This document shows, in pieces, positions 1-6,125 of a stretch of DNA of 8,235 bases. Within the stretch, counting starts at the first letter, position 1, and each line of letters begins with the position of its first letter. Both the position numbers and the translations under genes were made by a program. Source of the DNA: an uncultured Actinomyces sp. (GTDB lineage: Bacteria > Actinomycetota > Actinomycetes > Actinomycetales > Actinomycetaceae); NCBI GenBank assembly GCA_915069725.1, contig CAJZFF010000060.1, positions 1-8,235 on the forward strand. Direction: 5' to 3'. The notes under the pieces are model-generated. The model worked only from the letters and a program-made list of their open reading frames with translations, was not told where the DNA came from and ran no database searches.

Positions 1-6
1 AGACGG

Positions 7-40
7 GTGAGGGGCGGACCCACGTGGGTCCGCCCCTCAC
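7..40 (-). terminator. Perfect 34-bp palindrome, likely terminator of the transporter operon
   Basis: The two 17-base arms (7-23 and 24-40) are perfect reverse complements with no spacer, so the RNA would form a very GC-rich hairpin with a small forced loop. It begins 42 bases past the stop of the last transporter gene on the minus strand, which fits a transcript end. Only six bases beyond the stem are in the window and they contain no T-run; strong hairpins without a U-tract are common at actinobacterial gene ends. A smaller 5-bp hairpin (59-63 with 68-72) lies between the stop codon and this palindrome. Because the palindrome is symmetric it could also stop transcription arriving from the left. 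Confidence 0.6.
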
Positions 41-82
41 AAGGAGGTGCCTGCGCCACCGGCCGCAGCCGGGGCCGTCTGC

Positions 83-910
83 TCAGACCTCGAGCAGCGA
101 GGGCACCGCCGCCAGGAGCGTGCGGGTGTACTCCTCCTGCGGATTGTTGAAGATCTCCTCAGTGGTGTTGAGCTCGAGGATCTTGCCGAAGTACATGACG
201 GCGATCCGGTCCGAGACGTAGCGCACCGTGTTGATGTCGTGACTGATGAACACCAGCCCCAGTCCCAAGGAGGCCTTGAGGTCCTGGAGGAGGTTGAGCA
301 CCTGGGCGCGCACCGAGACGTCCAGGGCGGAGGTGGGCTCGTCGGCCACGATGATGTCGGGGTCCAGGGCGAGCGCTCGGGCGATGGCGACGCGCTGGCG
401 CTGACCACCGGAGATCTGCCGAGGCAGCACGTTGAGTGCGCTGGGGGGCAGCCCGACCAGGTGGAGCAGGTCGCGCACCTTGGCCTCACGCTCCTTGGGC
501 GACCCGATTCCGTGGACGTTGAGCGGGTCGATGAGCGCGTCGTGCACGATCATGCGCGGGTTGAGGGCCGTGGCCGGGTCCTGGAAGACCACCGAGATGC
601 TGCGTCCCAGATCGCGACGGTCCGAGGCCGAGCGCCCCAACGGACGACCCTTGAAGATGACCTCACCGGAGGTGACCGGCTGCAGACCCACCATGACTCG
701 GGCCGTGGTGGACTTGCCGCAGCCCGACTCCCCCACGAGTCCCAGCGTCTCTCCGCGCTTGACGCTCAGCGAGACGTCATTGACCGCGTGAACCGTGTCC
801 GGGTGGAACAGACCACCGGTGCGGGACTTGTGGATGACATTGACGTTCCTGAGCTCGACGACCGGCTGGTCCTCGCTCCAGGAGGACGATGCAGACGTGT
901 TGGGGGACAT
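83..910 (-). CDS. Peptide/nickel-type ABC transporter ATP-binding protein (DppF/OppF-like)
   Basis: This 275-residue cytoplasmic ATPase powers the importer encoded upstream. All the motifs of an active nucleotide-binding domain are visible: Walker A GESGCGKS at 60-67, Q-loop Gln110, signature ISGGQ at 166-170 (Ile where Leu is usual), Walker B ending in Asp190-Glu191, and H-loop His224. Conserved family text (ALNPRM, DEPTSALDVSVRAQ) places it with the DppF/OppF group. It stops soon after the NPQEEYT segment, so it lacks the C-terminal oligopeptide-transporter extension present on many relatives. The ATG shares one base with the stop of the fused permease/ATPase gene (TGATG), and an AAGGAG site at 919-924, inside the last codons of that gene, lies 8 bases upstream. 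This points to translational coupling. It most likely pairs with the ATPase domain of the fusion protein. Family assignment is firm; the substrate is unknown. Confidence 0.93.
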   Translation of the reverse strand: MSPNTSASSSWSEDQPVVELRNVNVIHKSRTGGLFHPDTVHAVNDVSLSVKRGETLGLVGESGCGKSTTARVMVGLQPVTSGEVIFKGRPLGRSASDRRDLGRSISVVFQDPATALNPRMIVHDALIDPLNVHGIGSPKEREAKVRDLLHLVGLPPSALNVLPRQISGGQRQRVAIARALALDPDIIVADEPTSALDVSVRAQVLNLLQDLKASLGLGLVFISHDINTVRYVSDRIAVMYFGKILELNTTEEIFNNPQEEYTRTLLAAVPSLLEV

Positions 911-3060
911 CAGTGCTTCTCCTTCGCGAGCAGAGCCTCGAGCTCGGGGGTGATGGCGTAGCTGTGCTCCGTCGTGCCCGGCACGGGCTTGAGCACCGGA
1001 CGGGTCTCAAGTCCGACCGTCGGGTGGGACGATCGCGGGGCGAACCGGTCGCCCTTGACGAACTCGCTGGGTGAGGGGACGACCCCTCGCACCTGGTGGA
1101 GTCGCTTGGAGCCGGACTCGATGGAGAGCACCGCGCCGAGAAGACCCCGGGTGTACTCGTGAACCGGGTTGGCCAGCAGCTCGCTGGTGGGCGCCTGCTC
1201 AACCACCTGACCCGCATACATCACGGTGATCCGGTGCGCCAGCTTGGCCACGAGGGCCAGGTCGTGCGAGACGAAGACCATCGCGAAGCCGAGCTTCTCA
1301 CGCAGCTCGTTGAGCAGGTCGATGACCTGCTTCTGAACGGTCACGTCCAGCGCGGTCGTCGGTTCGTCGGCCAGGACCAGGGAGGGGTCTCGGGTCAGCG
1401 CCATGGCGATGAGAACGCGCTGACGCTGACCGCCGGAGAGCTCGTGCGGGTAGCTGCGCAGCGTGCGCTTGGGGTCGAGTCCCACCAGCTCGAGCAGCTC
1501 CTCGGCACTGCGGGTGCCTCCGCGCGCGCTGAGCTGTGCCATCTGGGTGCGGATGAGCATGGAGGGGTTCAGTGAGGACAGAGCGTCCTGGTAGACCATG
1601 CTCATCTCGTGACCACGCAGCGCGTTGTGCTCGGCCGGCGTCATCTCAAGGATGTTGCGTCCCTTGAAGAGGATCTCTCCGGAGATCCGGGCCGAGGGAG
1701 GCAGCAGCCCCATGACGGCCATCGAGCTGATGGACTTGCCGCAGCCGGACTCCCCCACCAGGCCCATGGTCTCGCCCGGACGCACGGAGAAGGACACGCC
1801 ATCGACGATGTTGACCTCACCGTGCTGCTCGGGGAAGGCGATCGAGAGGTTCTTGACCTCCAGGACCGGGTCCTCGCCGGTGTCCTCGTAGACCAGGCGG
1901 TCTCGCCGGGCGAGCTCGGCCACCCGCAGGGAGCTGAGCCGCTCGGACAGAGGAACATCCTCGGTTGCCGGGGCGGCGACGCCGGTCAGGGAGCTGAGCC
2001 CATTCGTGGCGTCGTCCCCGTCGGCGATGGAGGCGTTGGCGACCACCGCCTCAGCGGCGTCGTCCCAGGCGTTCAGGGTCTCCTGAGCCTCCATGGCCTC
2101 CTCATCGGCCTGAACATCGGGCTTGGCCTTGATGCGCGGCGAGGCCATCGCGTCGGTCAGTCCCTCGGACAGGACGTTGAGGCACAGGGTGGTGATGAGG
2201 ATGAGCAGGCCGGGGAAGAAGGTCGGCCACCAGTGGCCCGACAGGAGCAGCTCCTTGCCCTCGGAGAGCATGTTGCCCCAGGTCGGGGTGTTGACGGACT
2301 TGATGCCCGCACCGATGAAGGACAGCGAGGCCTCGAAGACGATCGCGTCGGCCACCAGGACGGTTGCGAAGACCATGATCGGGGCGATGCAGTTGCGGGC
2401 CACGTGCTTGAGCAGGATCCACGGCACCGGCGCCCCCATCACCTTGGAGGCGGCCACATAGTCCTCCCCGAACTGGGAGATGATGTTGGCGCGCACCACG
2501 CGGGTGAGCTGGGGGATGTAGAGGATGGCGATGGAGATGATGATGACCGGCAGCATCGGCAGGCGGGTCGACATCGCCGAGACGAGAACGGCCGCCAGAG
2601 CGATGCCCGGGAAGGACATGACGACGTCGAGCACGCGCATGAGGGTCTCAGCGATCCACTTGCGCGACGTGGCGGCGACGGCCCCGAGGACCGAGGCCAC
2701 CACGAGGGCCAGGCCGGTGGCCGTCAGGCCCACGACCAGTGAGACCCTGGCGCCGTAGACGGCACGGGAGAAGATGTCACGACCGGTGCCGTCCGTCCCG
2801 AACAGGTGGGACGCGGAGGGGGCGACGACAGGGTCGGAGGAGGTCACCTCACCGACGCCCTCGATGTAGGAGGTCGTCTTGGTCTCCGCCAGCCCGGTGG
2901 CACCGGGAGAGTAGGGGGCGACGACGGGAGCCAGGATGGCGATCAGGGCGATGAGGCCCAGCACGATGATGGCGATCTTGGAGCCGACGGGCAGCGCCTT
3001 CCAGCCCTGGAAGCGCAGCCCGGGCCGCGAGGCCTTATCCAGTGTGGAGCGGTGCAGCAT
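910..3060 (-). CDS. Fused ABC transporter permease (DppC-like) and ATP-binding domain
   Basis: This 716-residue protein joins two normally separate subunits. Residues ~28-310 are a DppC/OppC-type permease: a first membrane span at ~28-48, the FGTDGTGRDIFSR signature at ~87-99, several hydrophobic spans, and an EAA-type loop around 201-227 that contacts the ATPase. Residues ~312-396 form an acidic, Ala-rich linker without family motifs. Residues ~398-690 are an ATPase with Walker A at 436-443, Gln491, LSGGQ at 541-545, Walker B Asp565-Glu566 and His599, so it should be catalytically competent. The C-terminal extension carries GDRFAPRSSH (~670-679), where peptide-transporter ATPases usually have cysteines. 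The start is fixed by AGGAG at 3067-3071, six bases upstream, and by a one-base TGATG overlap with the upstream permease stop. Such fusions are known among actinobacterial dipeptide/nickel-type importers. The reading frame is continuous, so this is not a sequencing join. Confidence 0.93.
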   Translation of the reverse strand: MLHRSTLDKASRPGLRFQGWKALPVGSKIAIIVLGLIALIAILAPVVAPYSPGATGLAETKTTSYIEGVGEVTSSDPVVAPSASHLFGTDGTGRDIFSRAVYGARVSLVVGLTATGLALVVASVLGAVAATSRKWIAETLMRVLDVVMSFPGIALAAVLVSAMSTRLPMLPVIIISIAILYIPQLTRVVRANIISQFGEDYVAASKVMGAPVPWILLKHVARNCIAPIMVFATVLVADAIVFEASLSFIGAGIKSVNTPTWGNMLSEGKELLLSGHWWPTFFPGLLILITTLCLNVLSEGLTDAMASPRIKAKPDVQADEEAMEAQETLNAWDDAAEAVVANASIADGDDATNGLSSLTGVAAPATEDVPLSERLSSLRVAELARRDRLVYEDTGEDPVLEVKNLSIAFPEQHGEVNIVDGVSFSVRPGETMGLVGESGCGKSISSMAVMGLLPPSARISGEILFKGRNILEMTPAEHNALRGHEMSMVYQDALSSLNPSMLIRTQMAQLSARGGTRSAEELLELVGLDPKRTLRSYPHELSGGQRQRVLIAMALTRDPSLVLADEPTTALDVTVQKQVIDLLNELREKLGFAMVFVSHDLALVAKLAHRITVMYAGQVVEQAPTSELLANPVHEYTRGLLGAVLSIESGSKRLHQVRGVVPSPSEFVKGDRFAPRSSHPTVGLETRPVLKPVPGTTEHSYAITPELEALLAKEKH
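1927..2000. repeat. 14-bp direct repeat inside the fusion-protein linker
   Basis: CAGGGAGCTGAGCC occurs at 1927-1940 and again at 1987-2000, exactly 60 bases (20 codons) apart. Both copies are in the same frame and encode the LSSL segments at residues ~355-358 and ~375-378 of the permease/ATPase fusion. It may mark an internal duplication in a low-constraint linker, or chance. Confidence 0.45.
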
Positions 3061-4025
3061 CAGATGCTCCTGATTCGTGGGTTGACGAGGACGTAGAGCA
3101 TGTCAACGACGATGTTGATGATGATGAAGGCCAGTGCCACCGTGATGGAGACGCCCTGGACGATGTTCACGTCGTTACGGGTGATGCCCTGGAAGATGAG
3201 CTGTCCCATCCCCTTGATGTTGAAGATCATCTCGATGACGACAGCGCCTCCCATGGCGTAGCCGATGCGCAGTCCCAGCACGGTCAGCGGGGTGATGAGC
3301 GCGTTACGCAGCACGTTACGGGCCACCACGATGTTCTTGGGGATACCACCACCGATGGCGGTGCGCACATAGTCGCGGTCAAGCTCCTCGACCATGGCAG
3401 TACGAACCACGCGAGTCAGGGACCCGGTGTTGGGAACCGCGATGGCCAGTGCCGGCAGGAAGATCTGGTTGAGGTACGTTCCGGGATCCTCACTGAAGGG
3501 AACCCACTCGGACACCAGCGCGGGGAAGGTCCCCGTTCCGCCCGGAATGTCGGAGAACCACTGGATGAGCAGCAGGGCGAGCCAGAAGGACGGGGTGGCC
3601 AGGCAGGCGATGGAGATGACGCGGATGACCTGGTCCTGCCACTTGTCGCGGTAGAGGGCCGCGATGATTCCCAGGATCGTGGCCAGGATGACGGCCACGA
3701 AGATTCCAATGAAGGTCAGCTGGAGCGTGATCGGGAAGGCCGCAGCCACCATGTCGGAGATCTTGGCTCCGGTGAAGGAGGTGCCGAGGTCGCCGTGGAT
3801 GAGGCCCAGGAGGTACTCCCAGAACCGCTTGAGAAGAGGGTCGTTGAGATGGTGGGCGGCTCGGTACTGCTCGAGGGCGTCTGGCGTGGCCGACTCGCCC
3901 AGCGCAAGGCGCGCCGGGTCTGCCGAGGAGAACGACATGACGATGAAGACGAGCAGCGTCACGCCCAGCACCATGACCGGCAGCGCGACCAGGCGCCGTC
4001 CGATCAGGCGGATGAGGTTGGACAC
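3060..4025 (-). CDS. Peptide/nickel-type ABC transporter permease (DppB-like)
   Basis: This 321-residue integral membrane protein is one half of the importer channel. It begins with a positively charged segment and a membrane span (~12-32), carries the family motif GDLGTSF at 78-84, about six hydrophobic spans in all, an EAA-type loop at ~218-247 (YVRTAIGGG through LRNALITP) and the typical C-terminal NPRIR at 315-319. I chose the GTG at 4025 because AAAGGAG (4033-4039) sits 7 bases upstream and the protein then starts MSNLIRLIGRRL, as in relatives. A longer frame to an ATG at 4079 would add 18 residues encoded across that ribosome-binding site and across a hairpin, and is unlikely. The stop overlaps the next start by one base (TGATG). 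A 208-bp gap with a candidate promoter and operator separates it from the receptor gene. Confidence 0.93.
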   Translation of the reverse strand: MSNLIRLIGRRLVALPVMVLGVTLLVFIVMSFSSADPARLALGESATPDALEQYRAAHHLNDPLLKRFWEYLLGLIHGDLGTSFTGAKISDMVAAAFPITLQLTFIGIFVAVILATILGIIAALYRDKWQDQVIRVISIACLATPSFWLALLLIQWFSDIPGGTGTFPALVSEWVPFSEDPGTYLNQIFLPALAIAVPNTGSLTRVVRTAMVEELDRDYVRTAIGGGIPKNIVVARNVLRNALITPLTVLGLRIGYAMGGAVVIEMIFNIKGMGQLIFQGITRNDVNIVQGVSITVALAFIIINIVVDMLYVLVNPRIRSI

Positions 4026-4032
4026 TGAAATG

Positions 4033-4039
4033 CTCCTTT
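4033..4039 (-). promoter_or_regulatory. Ribosome-binding site that sets the permease start
   Basis: On the minus strand AAAGGAG is followed by 7 bases and then GTG at 4025. It is a near-perfect Shine-Dalgarno site and decides for the GTG start over the in-frame ATG at 4079, for which no comparable site is seen. Confidence 0.8.
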
Positions 4040-4052
4040 GCGTTAGCGTCCT

Positions 4053-4071
4053 GCCGCCTTTTGAGGGCGGC
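4053..4071 (-). promoter_or_regulatory. Leader hairpin upstream of the permease gene
   Basis: GCCGCC and GGCGGC form a 6-bp GC-only stem around a 7-base loop (CTCAAAA on the minus strand). It sits 13 bases upstream of the ribosome-binding site, in the leader of any transcript entering the permease gene. It could slow decay of the downstream message or modulate translation; no U-run follows, so it is not a convincing terminator. Confidence 0.45.
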
Positions 4072-4109
4072 TGGGTCACGTGGCAGCCGCAGAGCCAGCC
4101 GCCACTCCG

Positions 4110-4138
4110 ATTGTCTGACGTCTGACGTCAGATTGCAA
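4110..4138 (-). promoter_or_regulatory. Candidate internal promoter for the permease/ATPase genes
   Basis: On the minus strand TTGCAA (4138-4133) and GACAAT (4115-4110) are separated by exactly 17 bases; each matches the housekeeping consensus at four of six positions. Transcription would start near 4103 and give a leader of ~78 bases before the GTG at 4025. The spacer is almost entirely the heptad array described separately, the arrangement expected of a repressor blocking polymerase. The promoter is predicted by eye only. Confidence 0.45.
4113..4133. promoter_or_regulatory. Tandem heptad operator array 2 (GTCTGAC repeats)
   Basis: Three contiguous 7-base units read GTCTGAC (4113-4119), GTCTGAC (4120-4126) and GTCAGAT (4127-4133). 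The last two create a perfect 12-bp palindrome, TCTGACGTCAGA (4121-4132). Each full heptad is a small palindrome, GTC-N-GAC, containing the GT-N3-AC core typical of operators of FCD-type GntR regulators. The array resembles the one at 5875-5895 and lies within a candidate promoter, so I infer it is a second binding site of the divergent regulator. Confidence 0.6.
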
Positions 4139-4183
4139 GTCCGTTGCTTTCGCCTTGGACACACTGACACCCCGAGCACGACA

Positions 4184-4223
4184 CGGGCGGTGCAGCAACC
4201 TCCAGCGACTGCCGCACCGCCCG
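4184..4223 (-). promoter_or_regulatory. Intercistronic hairpin downstream of the receptor gene
   Basis: CGGGCGGTGC (4184-4193) and its exact complement GCACCGCCCG (4214-4223) form a 10-bp stem around a 20-base loop, starting 10 bases after the receptor stop codon. No T-run follows on the minus strand. It may be a partial terminator or an mRNA-stabilising 3' end that lets the receptor be made in excess over the membrane subunits, a usual arrangement in ABC importers. Confidence 0.55.
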
Positions 4224-4233
4224 CACACGAGTC

Positions 4234-5859
4234 TCAGGACTTGGTCGAACCCGTCCCCACGAAGGACAGGCCGGTCAGTGCGATCGGCTTGAAGTTCTCC
4301 AACGTCGTCGAGTCGTAGGCCGTCGGAGCCTTGCGGTGGAAGATCGGGTAGAGCGGAACGTCCTCAGAGAGCTTGTCGAAGATCTCCTGCCACTTGGCGA
4401 CCTGCTTGTCACCCTCCAGCTTGACCGCCTCATCGAGCAGCTTCTGGACCGCGACCTGGCTCTCCGAACCCTTCCAGTGCATCCGAGTCTCGGTCCACAC
4501 GTCACCGCTGTACCACCAGCGCATGAGCAGGTCCGCGTCATTGCCGAAGACCGAGGGGTCCCCAGGAGCGATGAGCACGTCCCACGCCCCCTGCCCGGAG
4601 TCGATGAAGGAGTAGGCGTCCGCGGACTTCTTCTCGTCGTACTTGACCGTCACCCCCAAGGCCTCGAGGTTCTCACGGATGATGGGCCTGACGGCGGAGA
4701 ACCAGCCGTGGTCCGTGCACAGCAGGTTGATGGTCGTGATGCCGGCCTCCGACAGGAGCGACTTGGCCTTGGCCGCGTCCTTGGAGTAGACCGTCTTGGC
4801 CTTCTTGTACGCCGGGTGCCCGTCCTGGACGAAGCAGGTAGCCGGCGTCGCCAGGCCGGCCATGCCGGTGTCGCAGATCTTGGCGTAGTCCAGCGCGTAG
4901 AGCACCGCCTGACGCGCCTTGACGTTGGAGAAGGTGGTGTTGTTGAACATGGCGAAGAGCAGTCCGAAGCCCTGCTGCGCCGCCACCTTGACCGGATCCT
5001 TGAGCGTCTTGAGGTTGGACGCCGGGACGGCGTCGATGGCCTGCACGGAACCAGAGGTCATCGCGTTGGTGCGAGTGGTGTCGTCAGGCAGGACCTGCCA
5101 GGTCATGGACTTGGCCAGCGCCGGGCGAGGACCGTTGTACTTGTCGTTGCGCTCGAAGACGAGCTTCTGGCTGGCGGCGCCGTTGTCGGTCATCTTGTAC
5201 GGACCGCTTCCGACGGGGTTCATGTCGAACTTCTTGGCGTCCGCCTCAACAACCGCCTTGGGGACGATCTTGACGACGCTCAGACGCTCGGCCACCAGGG
5301 AGAAGGCGTACTTGAGCTTGATGGTCACCGTGCCCGCGTCCTTGGCCTCCACCTTGTCGATGAAGGGAAGGAACTGCGAGTACAGCGACTTGTTGGCCGG
5401 GTCGAGCACGCGCGTGAAGGAGAAGACGACGTCGTCGGCAGTCACGGCCGAGCCGTCGGAGAACTTCGCGTCCTTACGCAGCGCGACCTCATAGGTGGTG
5501 TCGTCCACCTTCTTGGGCATCTCCGCAGCCAGAGCCGCGTACACCTCGCGGGTGGCCGGGTGGAGCTCGGTGAGCCCCTCCAGGGTGTGCCAGTTGGCAG
5601 CGACCGTCAGAGCCGACGACGTCGTCATCGGGTCGTAGCCGTTGGTGCCCAGCTCGTAGGAAATACCGGCGGTGATGACACCGTCCTTGTGAGTGACTTC
5701 CTGATCGGTCGCCATACCACTGGCCTTTGCGCCACCCGCGGTCTTGCCCTTACCGCCGCAGGCCGCAAGGCTGACAGCCAGGCCAGCAGCCATTCCGAGG
5801 GTGCCGGTCAGCCTGATGAAGTCCCGGCGGCTGGAGCCAGCCGGAGTTGTGATCGCCAT
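4234..5859 (-). CDS. ABC transporter substrate-binding lipoprotein, SBP family 5, Tat signal
   Basis: This 541-residue receptor captures the solute outside the membrane and hands it to the permeases. The N-terminus has a twin-arginine motif, SRRDFI (10-15), a hydrophobic stretch (~17-32) and a lipobox LAAC with Cys34, so export folded through Tat and lipid anchoring are predicted. The mature part shows family-5 (DppA/OppA/NikA-like) features: LRKDAKFSDGSAVTADDVVFSF (127-148, given in part as the usual 'F.dG...ta.DV.fs' block) and NPVGSGPY (214-221). AGGAG (5867-5871) lies 7 bases before the ATG. It is the first gene of the unit and is followed by a hairpin and an internal promoter candidate. 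Mature-part cysteines are at 329, 342 and 381; two could form an external disulfide. The family binds peptides, nickel complexes, opines, sialic acid or sugars; sequence alone does not settle which. Confidence 0.94.
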   Translation of the reverse strand: MAITTPAGSSRRDFIRLTGTLGMAAGLAVSLAACGGKGKTAGGAKASGMATDQEVTHKDGVITAGISYELGTNGYDPMTTSSALTVAANWHTLEGLTELHPATREVYAALAAEMPKKVDDTTYEVALRKDAKFSDGSAVTADDVVFSFTRVLDPANKSLYSQFLPFIDKVEAKDAGTVTIKLKYAFSLVAERLSVVKIVPKAVVEADAKKFDMNPVGSGPYKMTDNGAASQKLVFERNDKYNGPRPALAKSMTWQVLPDDTTRTNAMTSGSVQAIDAVPASNLKTLKDPVKVAAQQGFGLLFAMFNNTTFSNVKARQAVLYALDYAKICDTGMAGLATPATCFVQDGHPAYKKAKTVYSKDAAKAKSLLSEAGITTINLLCTDHGWFSAVRPIIRENLEALGVTVKYDEKKSADAYSFIDSGQGAWDVLIAPGDPSVFGNDADLLMRWWYSGDVWTETRMHWKGSESQVAVQKLLDEAVKLEGDKQVAKWQEIFDKLSEDVPLYPIFHRKAPTAYDSTTLENFKPIALTGLSFVGTGSTKS

Positions 5860-5874
5860 TGATTCTCTCCTGAT

Positions 5875-5895
5875 GTCTGACGTCTTATGTCTGAC
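5875..5895. promoter_or_regulatory. Tandem heptad operator array 1 in the divergent control region
   Basis: Three contiguous heptads read GTCTGAC (5875-5881), GTCTTAT (5882-5888) and GTCTGAC (5889-5895), with a poor fourth unit GTTGGTA after it. Equivalently, ATGTCTGACGT is repeated exactly at 5873-5883 and 5887-5897 with a period of 14. The array begins only a few bases upstream of the receptor's ribosome-binding site and overlaps promoter elements in both directions. I infer it is the main operator of the adjacent FCD-type regulator. Confidence 0.65.
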
Positions 5896-5906
5896 GTTGG
5901 TAGGAT
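5877..5906 (+). promoter_or_regulatory. Candidate promoter of the regulator gene, overlapping the operator
   Basis: CTGACG (5877-5882) and TAGGAT (5901-5906) are 18 bases apart, each matching the consensus at four of six positions. The heptad array covers the -35 and most of the spacer, which would allow autorepression. Transcription from ~5913 would leave a leader of ~210 bases before the preferred start at 6126, which is long and weakens the case. Confidence 0.35.
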
Positions 5907-5907
5907 G

Positions 5908-5916
5908 ACTGTAGCA
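5908..5916 (-). promoter_or_regulatory. Candidate extended -10 promoter of the receptor gene
   Basis: On the minus strand TGC followed by TACAGT forms an extended -10 element (TGnTAnnnT). No good -35 is seen at 17-18 bases, which extended -10 promoters tolerate. Transcription would begin near 5901, placing heptad array 1 at about +6 to +27, just downstream of the start site and before the ribosome-binding site at 5867-5871. Confidence 0.4.
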
Positions 5917-6115
5917 GAAGTCAGGGCGTCCAGACCACTCACGACCTAGCAGGCAAGGCGTCCGCGAACTGCCGTCCCACCGCTGGGGCGAGTCGTTCGA
6001 CGAGCGGAATCACATCGTAGTGACCAACAATGATTGACAGAGCAAGAACCATGGCCGACACCAAGAAGAGCAGCACCATGAACAGAGCCTCCGCACCGCA
6101 AGCAACCACCACCGC

Positions 6116-6119
6116 AGGA
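6116..6119 (+). promoter_or_regulatory. Ribosome-binding site that sets the regulator start
   Basis: AGGA is followed by six bases (AAAGAG) and the ATG at 6126. It is the best purine-rich site before any in-frame start of this gene and is why I prefer the 248-residue form over longer ones. Confidence 0.6.
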
Positions 6120-6125
6120 AAAGAG

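Larger units (their letters stand above)
5907..6125 (+). other. Long leader or intergenic stretch before the regulator start
   Basis: About 220 bases separate the candidate regulator promoter from its preferred ATG. In-frame ATGs occur at 6030, 6051 and 6078, but none has a convincing ribosome-binding site; they would add up to 32 polar residues with no family match. A perfect TTGACA at 6034-6039 has no -10 at the right distance. The minus strand is open from 6160 to 5939 and would encode a 73-residue peptide with one strongly hydrophobic segment, treated here as unsupported. Confidence 0.4.

Noticed and set aside
47..961. Long plus-strand open frame of 304 codons
   Set aside because: It lies opposite the ATPase gene, and its Asp/Gly/Arg/His-rich translation without motifs is typical of an antisense shadow in high-GC DNA.
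1609..2742. Plus-strand open frame of 377 codons
   Set aside because: It is antisense to the permease/ATPase fusion, is His/Gly/Asp-rich with no domain, and the minus strand has complete ABC motifs.
3042..4028. Plus-strand open frame of 328 codons
   Set aside because: It is the mirror of the DppB-like permease and its translation is a low-complexity Asp/His/Glu mixture.
4026..4079. 18-residue N-terminal extension of the DppB-like permease from the ATG at 4079
   Set aside because: The ribosome-binding site AAAGGAG at 4033-4039 and a hairpin lie within the extension, and the GTG at 4025 gives the normal family N-terminus.
4336..5862. Plus-strand open frame of 508 codons
   Set aside because: It exactly shadows the receptor gene, which has a signal peptide, lipobox, ribosome-binding site and family motifs.
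6034..6039. Perfect TTGACA as a regulator promoter
   Set aside because: The hexamers 16-18 bases downstream (such as GACACC) do not resemble a -10 element.
6030..6125. 32-residue N-terminal extension of the regulator from the ATG at 6030
   Set aside because: No ribosome-binding site precedes 6030, 6051 or 6078, the residues are polar without family match, and AGGA precedes 6126.
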